A DNA stretch of 25,192 nt from assembly GCA_002404015.1 (NCBI GenBank), contig DHIW01000034.1, positions 1 to 25,192 of the forward strand. The letters run 5' to 3'. The notes under the pieces are model-generated. The model was not told where the DNA came from and searched no databases. It saw nothing but the letters and a program-made list of their open reading frames with translations. The position numbers were made by a program, and so were the translations under genes. This stretch comes from Chloroflexi bacterium UBA4736. Its GTDB lineage: Bacteria; Chloroflexota; Dormibacteria; Dormibacterales; Dormibacteraceae. Shown here piece after piece: positions 15,594 through 24,385 of this stretch; position 1 is the first letter of the stretch, and each line of letters begins with the position of its first letter.

Positions 15594-17340
15594 ATGCGAG
15601 GACTTCGCGCCGGCCCTCAAGGTCTGCGATAGCGTCCGTACGGGCGGCTTCCAGGCCCTTCTTCATCGCCTGCTGCAGCATCTTGGCCATCTGGCCCGCG
15701 GACATCAGCCGAGGGATGTACACGAAGTCCGCGCCCTCCTTGTAGAACTCGATCGCCTGCGGGATGTGGTCGGTGGTCACGATCACCTGCGCGCGGGGGC
15801 AGACGTGCCGCGCCGCTTTCAGGATGCGCAGGTTGTTGGTGCCCCGCAGGATGTCGTCCGGGATCGTGGAGACAACCAGCTTGGCCTCGGAGATGTGGGC
15901 GTGGTGCAGCGTGTCGATGTGCGCGATGTCGCCATACACACAGGCCACGCCGCGCTTGCGCAGCTCGCCAATCACGTTGGGGTTGAAGTCGATCACGAGC
16001 AGCCGTTCCAGGAGCTTCGACTTTCCCGAACGCCGCCACTCCTCGAGCTCGTGGACGATCGAGCTGGCGTCGCGGAAGAAACCCAGGAAAACGATGTCCT
16101 TGCCCGCCTCAGGGTCTCCCTCAGCCATCCGGCTGCCCGTCACGTCGGGGATGTGGAGCAGGCGCAGGAGCCCGCTCAGCCTCTGCTGCACGGCCTCGTT
16201 GTTGCGGATCAGGTAGGTCGACGTGACCGAGGTGACCGCGAAGGTCAGGATCACCATCGTCACGATCGAGGCGTCGATCTGGCCCCGAGCCAGCCCCAGC
16301 GAGGCGATGACGATGGAGAACTCGCTGATCTGGGCCAGGTTGACGGCGGGCAGCAGGCTCCCCCGATGGCCCATGCCGGTCGCGTAGAGGAGCGGGACCA
16401 CGACCACGCGGCTGAGGACCAGGAAGCCCGCGGCCGCCGCCACCAGCAGCAGGAGCTGGGGGCTTGGCAGCGGGATCTGCATCCCCAGCGCGACGAAGAA
16501 CAGCGTTACGAAGAAGTCCCGGATGTTGGTCGCCTTGGCGATGACGTCCACGTTGTAGGGGAACGTGGACAGGCTTATGCCGGCGATGAGCGCGCCCATC
16601 TCGCGGGACAGCCCGATGGTGCCGGCGGCGGCGGCCAGGAAGAAGCACCACGCGAGCGCGCTGACGAGGACCAGCTCGGGGCTCTTGGCGACTGAGCGGA
16701 AGAGCCGGGGCAGGATGTAGCGGCTGACCGAGAGGCTCCAGATGACGAGCAGCAAACCCTCCAGGACTGACACCAGCAGGGGGTGGAAGTCGGGGTTGGT
16801 CAGGTTGGGCTGGATGGCCAGCATCGCCACCGCCCAGAGGTCCTGGAAGACCAGCACCCCGAGCGTGATCCGGCCCGCCAGGGTGTCCAGCTCGAACTTG
16901 TCGTAGAGCAGCTTTACGACGATGAGCGTGCTGCTCATGCTCATGCAGGCCGCCAAGTAGAGCAGGTCGAACTTGCCGCCCCCGACGCCGAAGCCGAGCA
17001 GCCAGAAGAACCCGAGCCCCAGCGCGATGCAGATCGGCACCTGGAGAGCGCCGGTCACGACCACCGGGCGGCCCGCGGCGACCAGCTTCTTGAGGTCGAT
17101 CTCCAGGCCGATGATGAAGAGGAGGAGGATCAGCCCCATCTCGGCGACCGTCTGGATGCTGGTCGGGTCGCCGACCAGGTGGAGGCCGATCGGGCCGATC
17201 GCCACCCCCGTCGCCAAGTAGGCGAGGATCAGCGGCTGGCGCAGGCGGTTCGCCAGCAGCGCCAGGAGCGCGGCGGCGCCCACGCAGACACCGATGCTGG
17301 ACAGCAGGTCGGACGTGCTGACCAGGCCCCCGATGTTCAC
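15592..17340 (-). CDS. CPA2-family cation:proton antiporter (Kef-type) with C-terminal RCK domain
   Basis: A 582-aa membrane protein expected to exchange K+ or Na+ for H+. Residues about 10-395 form 11-13 membrane helices, with LILAYLATGVAIGP, LLFIIGLEIDLKKL, LVFQDLWAVAML and AQISEFSIVIASLGL as family marks. Residues about 415-560 form a TrkA-N/RCK domain with strands DIVFLGF, LLVIDFNP, GVACVYGDIAH and LVVSTIPDD. Its usual GxGxxG is replaced by GFFRDAS, so dinucleotide binding is doubtful. GTG 17340 lies about 24 bases after the start implied by TTGAGA-17-CAATAT. It is divergent from a potassium channel gene. Confidence 0.9.
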   Translation of the reverse strand: MNIGGLVSTSDLLSSIGVCVGAAALLALLANRLRQPLILAYLATGVAIGPIGLHLVGDPTSIQTVAEMGLILLLFIIGLEIDLKKLVAAGRPVVVTGALQVPICIALGLGFFWLLGFGVGGGKFDLLYLAACMSMSSTLIVVKLLYDKFELDTLAGRITLGVLVFQDLWAVAMLAIQPNLTNPDFHPLLVSVLEGLLLVIWSLSVSRYILPRLFRSVAKSPELVLVSALAWCFFLAAAAGTIGLSREMGALIAGISLSTFPYNVDVIAKATNIRDFFVTLFFVALGMQIPLPSPQLLLLVAAAAGFLVLSRVVVVPLLYATGMGHRGSLLPAVNLAQISEFSIVIASLGLARGQIDASIVTMVILTFAVTSVTSTYLIRNNEAVQQRLSGLLRLLHIPDVTGSRMAEGDPEAGKDIVFLGFFRDASSIVHELEEWRRSGKSKLLERLLVIDFNPNVIGELRKRGVACVYGDIAHIDTLHHAHISEAKLVVSTIPDDILRGTNNLRILKAARHVCPRAQVIVTTDHIPQAIEFYKEGADFVYIPRLMSAGQMAKMLQQAMKKGLEAARTDAIADLEGRREVLA

Positions 17341-17370
17341 CGCCCGACCGCCTCATCCATGCAGGACGGG

Positions 17371-17399
17371 ATATTGCCTGACCGCACGGGCTATCTCAA
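17371..17399 (-). promoter_or_regulatory. Promoter of the antiporter gene
   Basis: TTGAGA (17399-17394) and CAATAT (17376-17371) have a 17-base spacer on the minus strand. The leader is roughly 24 bases and contains GAGG. Confidence 0.55.
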
Positions 17400-17412
17400 G
17401 CGGGGCCGCTCC

Positions 17413-17418
17413 TATACT
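17413..17418 (+). promoter_or_regulatory. -10 box of the RCK-pore-RCK channel gene
   Basis: TATACT lies 14 bases before ATG 17433, the same hexamer as before phoR. No -35 box is clear. The antiporter promoter is 14 bases away on the other strand, so the two could interfere or share a regulator. Confidence 0.45.
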
Positions 17419-17432
17419 TCCCCGCGCCGGAC

Positions 17433-19154
17433 ATGGCGACAACCCGTACCAGGCCCACCGTGAAGCCTCGGGCTCCCGAGGCGGCCTCGCCCGCTCCGCA
17501 CTTCATCGTGTGCGGCCAGGACGAGCTGGGGTTTCGCGCGGCCGAGGAGCTGAACCGCCTCGGAGAGCCGGTCGTGTTCATCGCGAGCGCCGTCACCGGG
17601 CGGTTCGTCGTGAGCCTGGTCGAGCGGGGCGTATCGGTCGTCCGCGGCAACTACCGCGAGGACAAGGTGCTCATCGACGCCGGGATCGAGAGCGCCCGGG
17701 CGCTGATCATCGCAGAGAGCGACGACATCGGCAACCTGCACGCTGCGCTGGCCGCCCACGAGCTGAACCCCAACCTGAGGGTGGTGCTGCGCATCTTCAA
17801 TGGAGAGCTCGGCCGGCGCGTCCAGGACCTCCTCCAGGACTGCGAGGTGCTCAGCTCATCGACGATCGCAGCCCCGGCCTTCGTGGCGGCAGCGCTGCAG
17901 TCGGACTTCGAGCAGAGCATTGCAGCCGAGGGCAAGGTGCTCGTGGTACGCCACGGCAAGGTGGGCGACTCCGGCGTGCTGATGGCCATTGCCGGCGAGG
18001 ATGCGGCCGGCAAGGTCGTCCTGTTCCCGGAATCGGGGGAATCGGTGCTCTGCCTGGCCGACGGCCAGGTCGCGATCGGCCGGAACCTGGTCAGCCACGC
18101 GGTCCGCCAGGCCAGGCGCCGCCGGCTGCCGCCCGGCCTGCTGGCGGCCGGCCACGTGGTCCGGACGCTCGCCGACAACCGCGTTCGCTACCTTGTCGCC
18201 GGCGTGGCGGCCCTGGTGCTGGTGAGCATGCTCATCTTCCACTTCTTCGCCCACCTGAGCTACCTGGACGCCATCTATTTCACCGTCGTGACGATCACGA
18301 CCATCGGTTACGGCGACATCTCGATGCTTGGGCAGGCCGCGCCGTTGAAGGTCTACAACATCGTGCTCGCGCTGCTGGGCGCCGCCTCGATGGCGATCTT
18401 CTTCGCCGTCATAACCGACACCCTGGTCGGCGCTCGGCTGCGCGAGGCGCTGGGCGGCATTCGGCGCGACATGAGCGACCACGTCGTCGTCTGCGGGGTC
18501 GGCAACATCGGCCATCGGGTGGTCGAGCAGGTGCACGGGATGGGCCTGTCCGTCGTCGCCATGGATGTCAGCGAGAGCGCCAAGGCGATCCCCGAGCTGC
18601 GCCGGCAGGGCATCCCGATCGTGATCGGCGATGCGGGCGAGCTGCCCAATCTGGAGGCGCTCTGCCTGGAGACGGCTCGCTGTCTCGTCGTCACGACAGA
18701 TGACATGACCAACCTGGAGGTGGCGCTGGCGGCCCGCAGCATCAACCCCGAGCTGCGGATCGTGCTCCAGCTGCACGATCCGGACCTCGCGGCCAAGATC
18801 CAGCGGGCGATCGGCATCGGCGTCTCGCGCAGCTCGGCGGGACTGGCCGCGCCCGCCTTCGTCTCGTCCGCCCTGGGGCACCGGATCCTGGGTTCGATCC
18901 CGGTCGGCGAGCGCATGGTGGTTGTCGCCCATGCCGACGTGGTGGAGGGGGCGGAGGCCGAGGGTCACGACATCGAGTGGCTGCAGGCGGACGTCTACGG
19001 CCGGGTGCTGATGCTCGGGCGGGCCGGCCAGCAGACGTGGTGTCCGCCACCCGGAACGCGCCTCGAGAAGGGCGACGGCCTGCTCGTGGTGGCGACCCGG
19101 AAGGGCCTCGACGGGTTCCTCAAGCGCGCGGAGGCAGTCCCCGACTCCGCCTAG
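17433..19154 (+). CDS. Potassium channel protein with two RCK (TrkA-N/C) units flanking one pore
   Basis: A 573-aa protein with the order RCK - pore - RCK. Residues about 22-215 are a TrkA-N/TrkA-C pair in which the nucleotide motif is degenerate (CGQDELG). A first membrane helix is at about 250-272, the selectivity filter TTIGYGD is at 289-295 (K+-selective), and a second membrane helix runs at about 305-330. Residues about 347-560 form a second TrkA-N/C pair with an intact GVGNIG motif and VVAMDVSES. Known channels such as MthK have just one RCK after the pore; the double layout resembles fused or Castor/Pollux-type forms. It is divergent from a K+/H+ antiporter, so the cluster likely handles potassium balance. 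Confidence 0.9.
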   Translation: MATTRTRPTVKPRAPEAASPAPHFIVCGQDELGFRAAEELNRLGEPVVFIASAVTGRFVVSLVERGVSVVRGNYREDKVLIDAGIESARALIIAESDDIGNLHAALAAHELNPNLRVVLRIFNGELGRRVQDLLQDCEVLSSSTIAAPAFVAAALQSDFEQSIAAEGKVLVVRHGKVGDSGVLMAIAGEDAAGKVVLFPESGESVLCLADGQVAIGRNLVSHAVRQARRRRLPPGLLAAGHVVRTLADNRVRYLVAGVAALVLVSMLIFHFFAHLSYLDAIYFTVVTITTIGYGDISMLGQAAPLKVYNIVLALLGAASMAIFFAVITDTLVGARLREALGGIRRDMSDHVVVCGVGNIGHRVVEQVHGMGLSVVAMDVSESAKAIPELRRQGIPIVIGDAGELPNLEALCLETARCLVVTTDDMTNLEVALAARSINPELRIVLQLHDPDLAAKIQRAIGIGVSRSSAGLAAPAFVSSALGHRILGSIPVGERMVVVAHADVVEGAEAEGHDIEWLQADVYGRVLMLGRAGQQTWCPPPGTRLEKGDGLLVVATRKGLDGFLKRAEAVPDSA

Positions 19155-19157
19155 CGG

Positions 19158-19757
19158 TCAGTCAACGTCCTGGTCGTCGGCCAGGGACTCGGGCTCGCCG
19201 GCCTCCAGCGCCACGTGGACGTTGTTGCCGACGACCTCGGTGATCCGATCGGCCGGCAGCCGCTTGCGGTAGCCGCCGAGCCCGCCCCGGCCCACAACCA
19301 GCTCGACGATGCGGCCGCTGTCGTCCGTCTCCACGCGATCCACCTCGCCGACGAGCTCGGAGCCGGCCCAGACCGGGCTGCCGGTCGTGAGCTCGTGGAC
19401 GTCATCCAGGTCGGGGTCGACCTCGACCGGTGGCTGGTAGGGCGCCTGTCCGATCAGGGCGGAGGCGATCGCCAGGAAGTGCTCCAGGGCGAAGCCCGGG
19501 GGTGCCACCCAGCGCTCGCCGGCCGGGCTGACGTGCTCGCCTTCGACGTCCGGCAGGCGCTCCAGCTCGGCGCGGTCCAGGTCGGTGACCAGCTCGTCCT
19601 CGGTGGAACCCTTGAGGCGGCGTACGCCGACTAGGTGCCCGTCCACGACGAGGTGGGTGATGCGGTGGGCGGCCTCGTCGATGACCAGCCGGTCGACCGA
19701 GCCGATCCGCACGCCGTCGCGGCCCCGGACCGGCTCGCCGATCCTGATCGCCCTCAT
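19158..19757 (-). CDS. PRC-barrel domain protein, 199 aa
   Basis: A soluble acidic protein with two PRC-barrel-like repeats. The first is at 1-75 (RIGEPVRGRDGVRIGSVDRLVID, THLVVDGHL), the second at about 125-190 (LTTGSPVWAGSELVGEVDRVETDDSGRIVELVVGRGGLGG). The repeats are listed here by position; both show the strand-turn-strand pattern with GxxIGxVxxL. PRC-barrels serve in RNA processing or as adaptors, and no specific role can be given. ATG 19757 follows the xseB stop by four bases, so it is the last gene of the xseA-xseB unit. Its stop is three bases from the stop of the convergent channel gene. Confidence 0.8.
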   Translation of the reverse strand: MRAIRIGEPVRGRDGVRIGSVDRLVIDEAAHRITHLVVDGHLVGVRRLKGSTEDELVTDLDRAELERLPDVEGEHVSPAGERWVAPPGFALEHFLAIASALIGQAPYQPPVEVDPDLDDVHELTTGSPVWAGSELVGEVDRVETDDSGRIVELVVGRGGLGGYRKRLPADRITEVVGNNVHVALEAGEPESLADDQDVD

Positions 19758-19761
19758 CCCG

Positions 19762-19986
19762 TCACAGGAGCGTGTCCCGGGGTTCCTCGACCGGCGCCGC
19801 GGCCTCCGGCCGCACCTCGATCTTGCGTTTGGCCGCCTCCAGCTTCTCCTGGCAGATCTTGAGGTAGGCCCGGGCCTCGTCCACGGCGGCAAGGGCCTGG
19901 TCCAGGGAGAGGTTGCCGTCCTCCAGGGAGCGCAGCTTCAGGTCGAGAAGCTCCAACGCCTTCTCGTAGCTGAGGTCCACAGGCAC
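19762..19986 (-). CDS. xseB: Exodeoxyribonuclease VII small subunit
   Basis: 74 aa. It binds the large subunit to form the nuclease that degrades single-stranded DNA to oligonucleotides. The family pattern is visible: LSYEKALELLDLKLRSLEDGNLSLDQALAAVDEARAYL, at residues 5-42, where E. coli has FEEALxELExIVxxLExGxLxLExSLxxFExG. The C-terminus is acidic and variable. GTG 19986 is five bases after the xseA stop. Confidence 0.93.
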   Translation of the reverse strand: MPVDLSYEKALELLDLKLRSLEDGNLSLDQALAAVDEARAYLKICQEKLEAAKRKIEVRPEAAAPVEEPRDTLL

Positions 19987-19991
19987 CTGGC

Positions 19992-21335
19992 TCAGGGCTG
20001 AACCCCCTCCACTAGGGCACCTACGGACCCGGCCGCCAGGCGCACCCGGATCCGGCGCCCGGCCGCGGTCTCGCCCGCGCTGCGAAGGACGGTCCCGGTC
20101 TCGGCGTCAAGAGTGATGCTGTAGCCGCGCCCGAGCACGCGCTCGGGGCTGAGCGCGCCCAACCTGTCCGCCCGGTGCGCCAGGCCCTGGCCGGCGTCGC
20201 GCAAAGTTCGCAGGACGGCCAGGTCAATCCGTGGGCCGATCCGGGCCAGCTCCTCGCCCGCGTCGCGCAGGGTGCGCTGGCCGGCGGCGTCGATCCGGAT
20301 CCCCAGCTGGCGCAGCTGCTCCTCTCGGCGGGCGACCTGCCGGACGGGACTCAGCCGGGCCAGCTCGGCGCGGCAGCGGGCGAGCCGCTCGGCGCGGCTC
20401 CGGATCAGGTCGGGGAGGACCTGGCGCAGCCGCTGCTCCCGGCTCGCCAGATGCTCGGCCTCCCGCTCCAGCCGCCGCCGCGACTCCCGGTCCAGGCGGC
20501 GCCCGCGCTCCACCAGCGCGGCGACCAGGTCCGACTTCCTGGGCACGACGCGCGCGCCGGCCTCGGTCGGGGTGCGGCATTCGGCGTCGGCCACCATGTC
20601 GGCGATCGTGCGGTCGGAGGTGTGGCCCAGCGCAGTGACCACGGGTATCTCGGAGGCCAGGATGGCGCGAGCCACAGGTTCGGTGTTGAACGCGTAGAGC
20701 TCTTCGAAGCTGCCGCCGCCGCGGGCGATCACAACCACGTCGGCCAGGCCCTCCTGGTTGCAGCGGCGCAGGGCGACTGCCACACTCCCAGGCGAGGCCG
20801 TGCCCTGGACCTGGGCCGGGTAGACGAGGACCCCCATGTTGGGGTAGCGGTCCCAGATCGTCTCCTGGAGATCGTGGATCACCGCCCCGGTCGGAGACGT
20901 GACGAGGGCCACCCGCAGAGGCAGGTAGGGAAGCGCCCGCTTGCGCTCGGGGGCGAAGGCGCCCTCCAGCTCGAGCCCCTGCTTTAGAGCCTCCAGCTGG
21001 GCGCGCATCTTGCCGACGTCGTCGAACTGGATGAAGTCCACGACCAGGCGCAGCCGGCCGCCCTGCGGCCAGAAGTCCACGCGGCCTCGGAAGATGAACT
21101 CCTGGCCGTCCTCCGGCACGATCCCCAGCCGGCGGGCGGTGTCGGCGAACAGGAAAGCCTCGATGACGGCGCCGGGGTCGCGGATCGTGAAGCTGTAGTG
21201 CCCCTTGGCGCTCAGCTTCATGCCGGTGACCTCGCCCTTCACGATGACGGCCGAGAGCGGGCCCAGCTCGCGCTTGATGGCGAAGGCCAGCTCGGTGACC
21301 GTGAGCGGGCGGCGCGCCTCCTCGGGGCGGATCAT
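19992..21335 (-). CDS. xseA: Exodeoxyribonuclease VII large subunit
   Basis: 447 aa, the catalytic subunit. An N-terminal OB fold (about 10-105; LTVTELAFAIKREL, IVKGEVTG, HYSFTIRD) is followed by the nuclease domain with TSPTGAVIHD (Asp155), IARGGGSFEEL (Arg205) and ALGHTSDRTIADMVAD (His238, Asp241), the residues reported as essential in E. coli XseA to my knowledge. A long coiled-coil arm (about 265-395) binds several XseB copies, and the end has the RGYSITLD strand. ATG 21335 follows the lipoprotein stop by nine bases, so the genes form one unit with xseB and the PRC protein. Confidence 0.95.
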   Translation of the reverse strand: MIRPEEARRPLTVTELAFAIKRELGPLSAVIVKGEVTGMKLSAKGHYSFTIRDPGAVIEAFLFADTARRLGIVPEDGQEFIFRGRVDFWPQGGRLRLVVDFIQFDDVGKMRAQLEALKQGLELEGAFAPERKRALPYLPLRVALVTSPTGAVIHDLQETIWDRYPNMGVLVYPAQVQGTASPGSVAVALRRCNQEGLADVVVIARGGGSFEELYAFNTEPVARAILASEIPVVTALGHTSDRTIADMVADAECRTPTEAGARVVPRKSDLVAALVERGRRLDRESRRRLEREAEHLASREQRLRQVLPDLIRSRAERLARCRAELARLSPVRQVARREEQLRQLGIRIDAAGQRTLRDAGEELARIGPRIDLAVLRTLRDAGQGLAHRADRLGALSPERVLGRGYSITLDAETGTVLRSAGETAAGRRIRVRLAAGSVGALVEGVQP

Positions 21336-21344
21336 CCGGTCAGT

Positions 21345-22364
21345 TTATCGGCAGGCTCCGGCCACCATCGACGCGGTCAGGGGGGTCGTGGCGACCTGGT
21401 GGATCGGGCCGCCGGAGTCCGATCGCCAGACCGCTCCCGAGAAGCTGCTGAACCAGGTCACCGTCCCATCCACGACCAGCGGGAAGGTCGGGTTGCTGTT
21501 GACGATGGCCCCGCTGAACAGGGCGCCGCCAGTCGCGACGACCGAGTAGGTGGTGGCGGTCGTGTGGGCCAGCAGGGGCACCGGGCCGCCGCCGCCGAGC
21601 ACGCTGACGTTCTCACCGGGGTAGGAGGCGAACGTGCTGGCGGCTCCGGTCGCGAGGTCGAGCTGGCGGACCCGGTTCGCGGCCCCCGGCCCGCCACCTG
21701 CGGGAGGCGCGATCCCAGCGTCGAGGTCGGCGCCCCACGCCTTGCCCCCGACGATCTGTGTCCAGATCCCGTCGGCTGAGACCTGCCGGAACGTGCTCGC
21801 GGTGGGGTTCACCAGGACCAGGCCCTGGGGCGGGGCCCCTGAGCTGGGGATCACCCGGACCACGTAGATACCTTCGCTCTCCCAGCTCAGCACGTTGGAC
21901 GGTGCGGGGACCGGGATGCTGCGCTCTGTGCCGGTCGCCACGTCCACGACGTGGATGCTGCCGGCCACGGGACCGGTGGCGGGCTGGTTGGCCGTGTAAG
22001 CGTAGTGCTCGCCGTCGGGCGAGACCGCCGCCCGGCTCACCGGCAGCCATTTCGAGTGGGCGCGGTCGTATGTGCCCTGGCTGGCCGGGTCGGCGGTGAA
22101 GGTGGCGGCCGGGAACTGCACGAACCCGCCGTGGCCGGCCGCACCGTGGGCCGGGTTTCCGTCAGTGGGCGCGTCCCCGCTCGCCACCGGCAGGCGGCAG
22201 GCCGCCAGCGCCGAGGGGGTGGGGGTCGAGCTGGGCGCCGAGGTGGGGGTCGGGGAGCCCGAGGGGGTCGGGGTCGGCTTGGCAGTGGGGGTCGGGGACC
22301 CGCCGCCCAGGCTGCAGGCCGAGAGCAGGAGTGCTGTCAGGACGAGTGCGGGGCGTATGCGCAT
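21345..22364 (-). CDS. Lipoprotein with Pro/Thr-rich linker and beta-propeller-like repeats
   Basis: 339 aa, exported and lipid-anchored: signal peptide 1-16 with lipobox LLSACS (Cys17). It is followed by a PT/PS-rich linker (about 22-52) that spans the cell wall. The rest has repeated beta strands of WD40/TolB-like type, such as RAAVSPDGEHYAYTANQ, IHVVDVATGTERSIPV, LVLVNPTASTFRQVSADG and RQLDLATGAASTFASY, so a propeller is likely. No catalytic site is visible; a binding or sensing role is a guess. ATG 22364 has no Shine-Dalgarno site. The gene lies between moaA and xseA on the same strand. Confidence 0.8.
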   Translation of the reverse strand: MRIRPALVLTALLLSACSLGGGSPTPTAKPTPTPSGSPTPTSAPSSTPTPSALAACRLPVASGDAPTDGNPAHGAAGHGGFVQFPAATFTADPASQGTYDRAHSKWLPVSRAAVSPDGEHYAYTANQPATGPVAGSIHVVDVATGTERSIPVPAPSNVLSWESEGIYVVRVIPSSGAPPQGLVLVNPTASTFRQVSADGIWTQIVGGKAWGADLDAGIAPPAGGGPGAANRVRQLDLATGAASTFASYPGENVSVLGGGGPVPLLAHTTATTYSVVATGGALFSGAIVNSNPTFPLVVDGTVTWFSSFSGAVWRSDSGGPIHQVATTPLTASMVAGACR

Positions 22365-22590
22365 CGGTTACCAGAACGTGGAGAGGACGGTGACGGCTAC
22401 GAGGGTACTCGACAAGAGGTCCGGCCGGAAAGCTCAGACGGAGCTTCGGCGCCCATGCAACCCATCCGCGGCGTCAGCTTCTGCGGTCCTCGCGTACGCA
22501 CCGCAAGTGCGCATGCTGCGGTCCTCGGCGCTTCCTTGCGGCTGGGCCACCTGGCCACCGAATCTCTCGCCTGGCCTTCCGGCCGGACCT
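22365..22590. repeat. Intergenic region bounded by a 16-bp inverted repeat
   Basis: AGAGGTCCGGCCGGAA at 22415-22430 is exactly complementary to 22577-22592, with 146 bases between; the second arm overlaps the moaA stop. Each arm has the palindrome TCCGGCCGGA. Within the spacer CTGCGGTCCTCG occurs twice (starting near 22480 and 22517). No gene is visible. It could be a MITE-like element or a long-stem RNA; I see no target-site duplication. Confidence 0.5.
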
Positions 22591-23589
22591 CTAGCCCCCG
22601 ATCTGCGACATCGACTTGGCCGGCCTGATGAAGCCCTCCTGGTTGATCAGGTGGCCCTCCTCCTTGTGCCAAACCGCGGTCTCGATGACTCGGCCGATGT
22701 GGTCGTCCGAGGCCCCGCTCCGCATCAGGTCCCGCAGCGGCGTCTCCTGCAGCGAGAAGAGGCACGTCCGCAGGCCGCCCTCGGCCGTCAGCCGGACCCG
22801 GTTGCAGGACGTGCAGAAGGCCTGGCTGACGGAGGAGATGAACCCGAGGCCGCCGGCGGCGCCGTCCGCGAACTTGAACTTGGTCGCCGGTCCCGGGCGC
22901 TCCTCGGGCGCCGCCACCAAAGGGAAGAGGTCCTCGATCTGCTCCTGGATGCGCCGCGAAGGCACCACCAGGTCGTTGTTCCAGATGCCGTCGCCGTCCA
23001 GCGGCATGAACTCGATGAAGCGAACCTCGTAGCCCTTCTCGCGGGCCAGCCGCGCGAAGTCGACCACCTCGTCGTCGTTCTGGCCCTTCATCACGACCAT
23101 GTTCAGCTTGATCGGCGAGAGCCCGGCCTCCTCGGCGGCCTGGATGCCGTCCATCGTCCGGGCGAACGCCTCCACCCGCGCGATCTCCTGGAAGCGGTCC
23201 AGGTGGAGCGTGTCCAGCGAGATGTTGACGCGCTTCAGGCCGGCTTCGGCGAGAAGCTTGGCCTTCTGGCGAAGCAGCACCCCGTTGGTCGTCATGGTGA
23301 TGTCCAAGCCCGGCGCCAGCGAGTTGATCATCGCGATCAGCTCCTCCAGCCGGACCCGGACCAGGGGCTCGCCGCCGGTCAGGCGGATCGTCCGGACCCC
23401 GTAGCGTTCGACGAAGATGCGAGCCAGCCGGTGGATCTCCTCGAAACGGAGGATGTCCTCGCGGGCCAGCCACTTCAAGCCCTCGGCGGGCATGCAGTAG
23501 ATGCAGCGGAAGTTGCAGCGGTCGGTCACCGAGATGCGCAGGTCGTCGGCGACACGCCCGTAGCTGTCCCGAAGCACCCCACTCACCAC
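22591..23589 (-). CDS. moaA: GTP 3',8-cyclase MoaA (molybdenum cofactor synthesis)
   Basis: 332 aa, a radical-SAM enzyme that rearranges GTP in the first step of molybdopterin synthesis together with MoaC. The N-terminal cluster motif CNFRCIYC (Cys25, Cys29, Cys32) and the C-terminal cluster motif CTSCNRVRLT...TCLF are complete, and the protein ends in the conserved Gly-Gly tail needed for activity. GGEPLVR and NISLDTL are also present. GTG 23589 is chosen since a TATCAT -10 box (23602-23597) ends seven bases before; GTG 23586 and 23577 are alternatives. No other Mo-cofactor gene is in the window. The same frame stays open far upstream across the crotonase genes, but only as an antisense shadow. 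Confidence 0.94.
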   Translation of the reverse strand: MVSGVLRDSYGRVADDLRISVTDRCNFRCIYCMPAEGLKWLAREDILRFEEIHRLARIFVERYGVRTIRLTGGEPLVRVRLEELIAMINSLAPGLDITMTTNGVLLRQKAKLLAEAGLKRVNISLDTLHLDRFQEIARVEAFARTMDGIQAAEEAGLSPIKLNMVVMKGQNDDEVVDFARLAREKGYEVRFIEFMPLDGDGIWNNDLVVPSRRIQEQIEDLFPLVAAPEERPGPATKFKFADGAAGGLGFISSVSQAFCTSCNRVRLTAEGGLRTCLFSLQETPLRDLMRSGASDDHIGRVIETAVWHKEEGHLINQEGFIRPAKSMSQIGG

Positions 23590-23607
23590 TTGCCGGATGA
23601 TACCCGC
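23590..23607. promoter_or_regulatory. Very short divergent promoter between moaA and crotonase gene
   Basis: Only 18 bases separate the two start codons. TATCAT on the minus strand (23602-23597) precedes GTG 23589 by seven bases. On the plus strand GATGAT (23596-23601) precedes ATG 23608 by six bases. The -10 boxes overlap, so the two genes would compete for polymerase. Confidence 0.45.
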
Positions 23608-24381
<774 letters not shown>

Positions 24382-24385
24382 GGAG

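Noticed and set aside
22072..23607. Long N-terminal extension of the crotonase frame upstream of ATG 23608
   Set aside because: It runs antisense through moaA and the lipoprotein start; the crotonase family starts at about residue 1 of ATG 23608.
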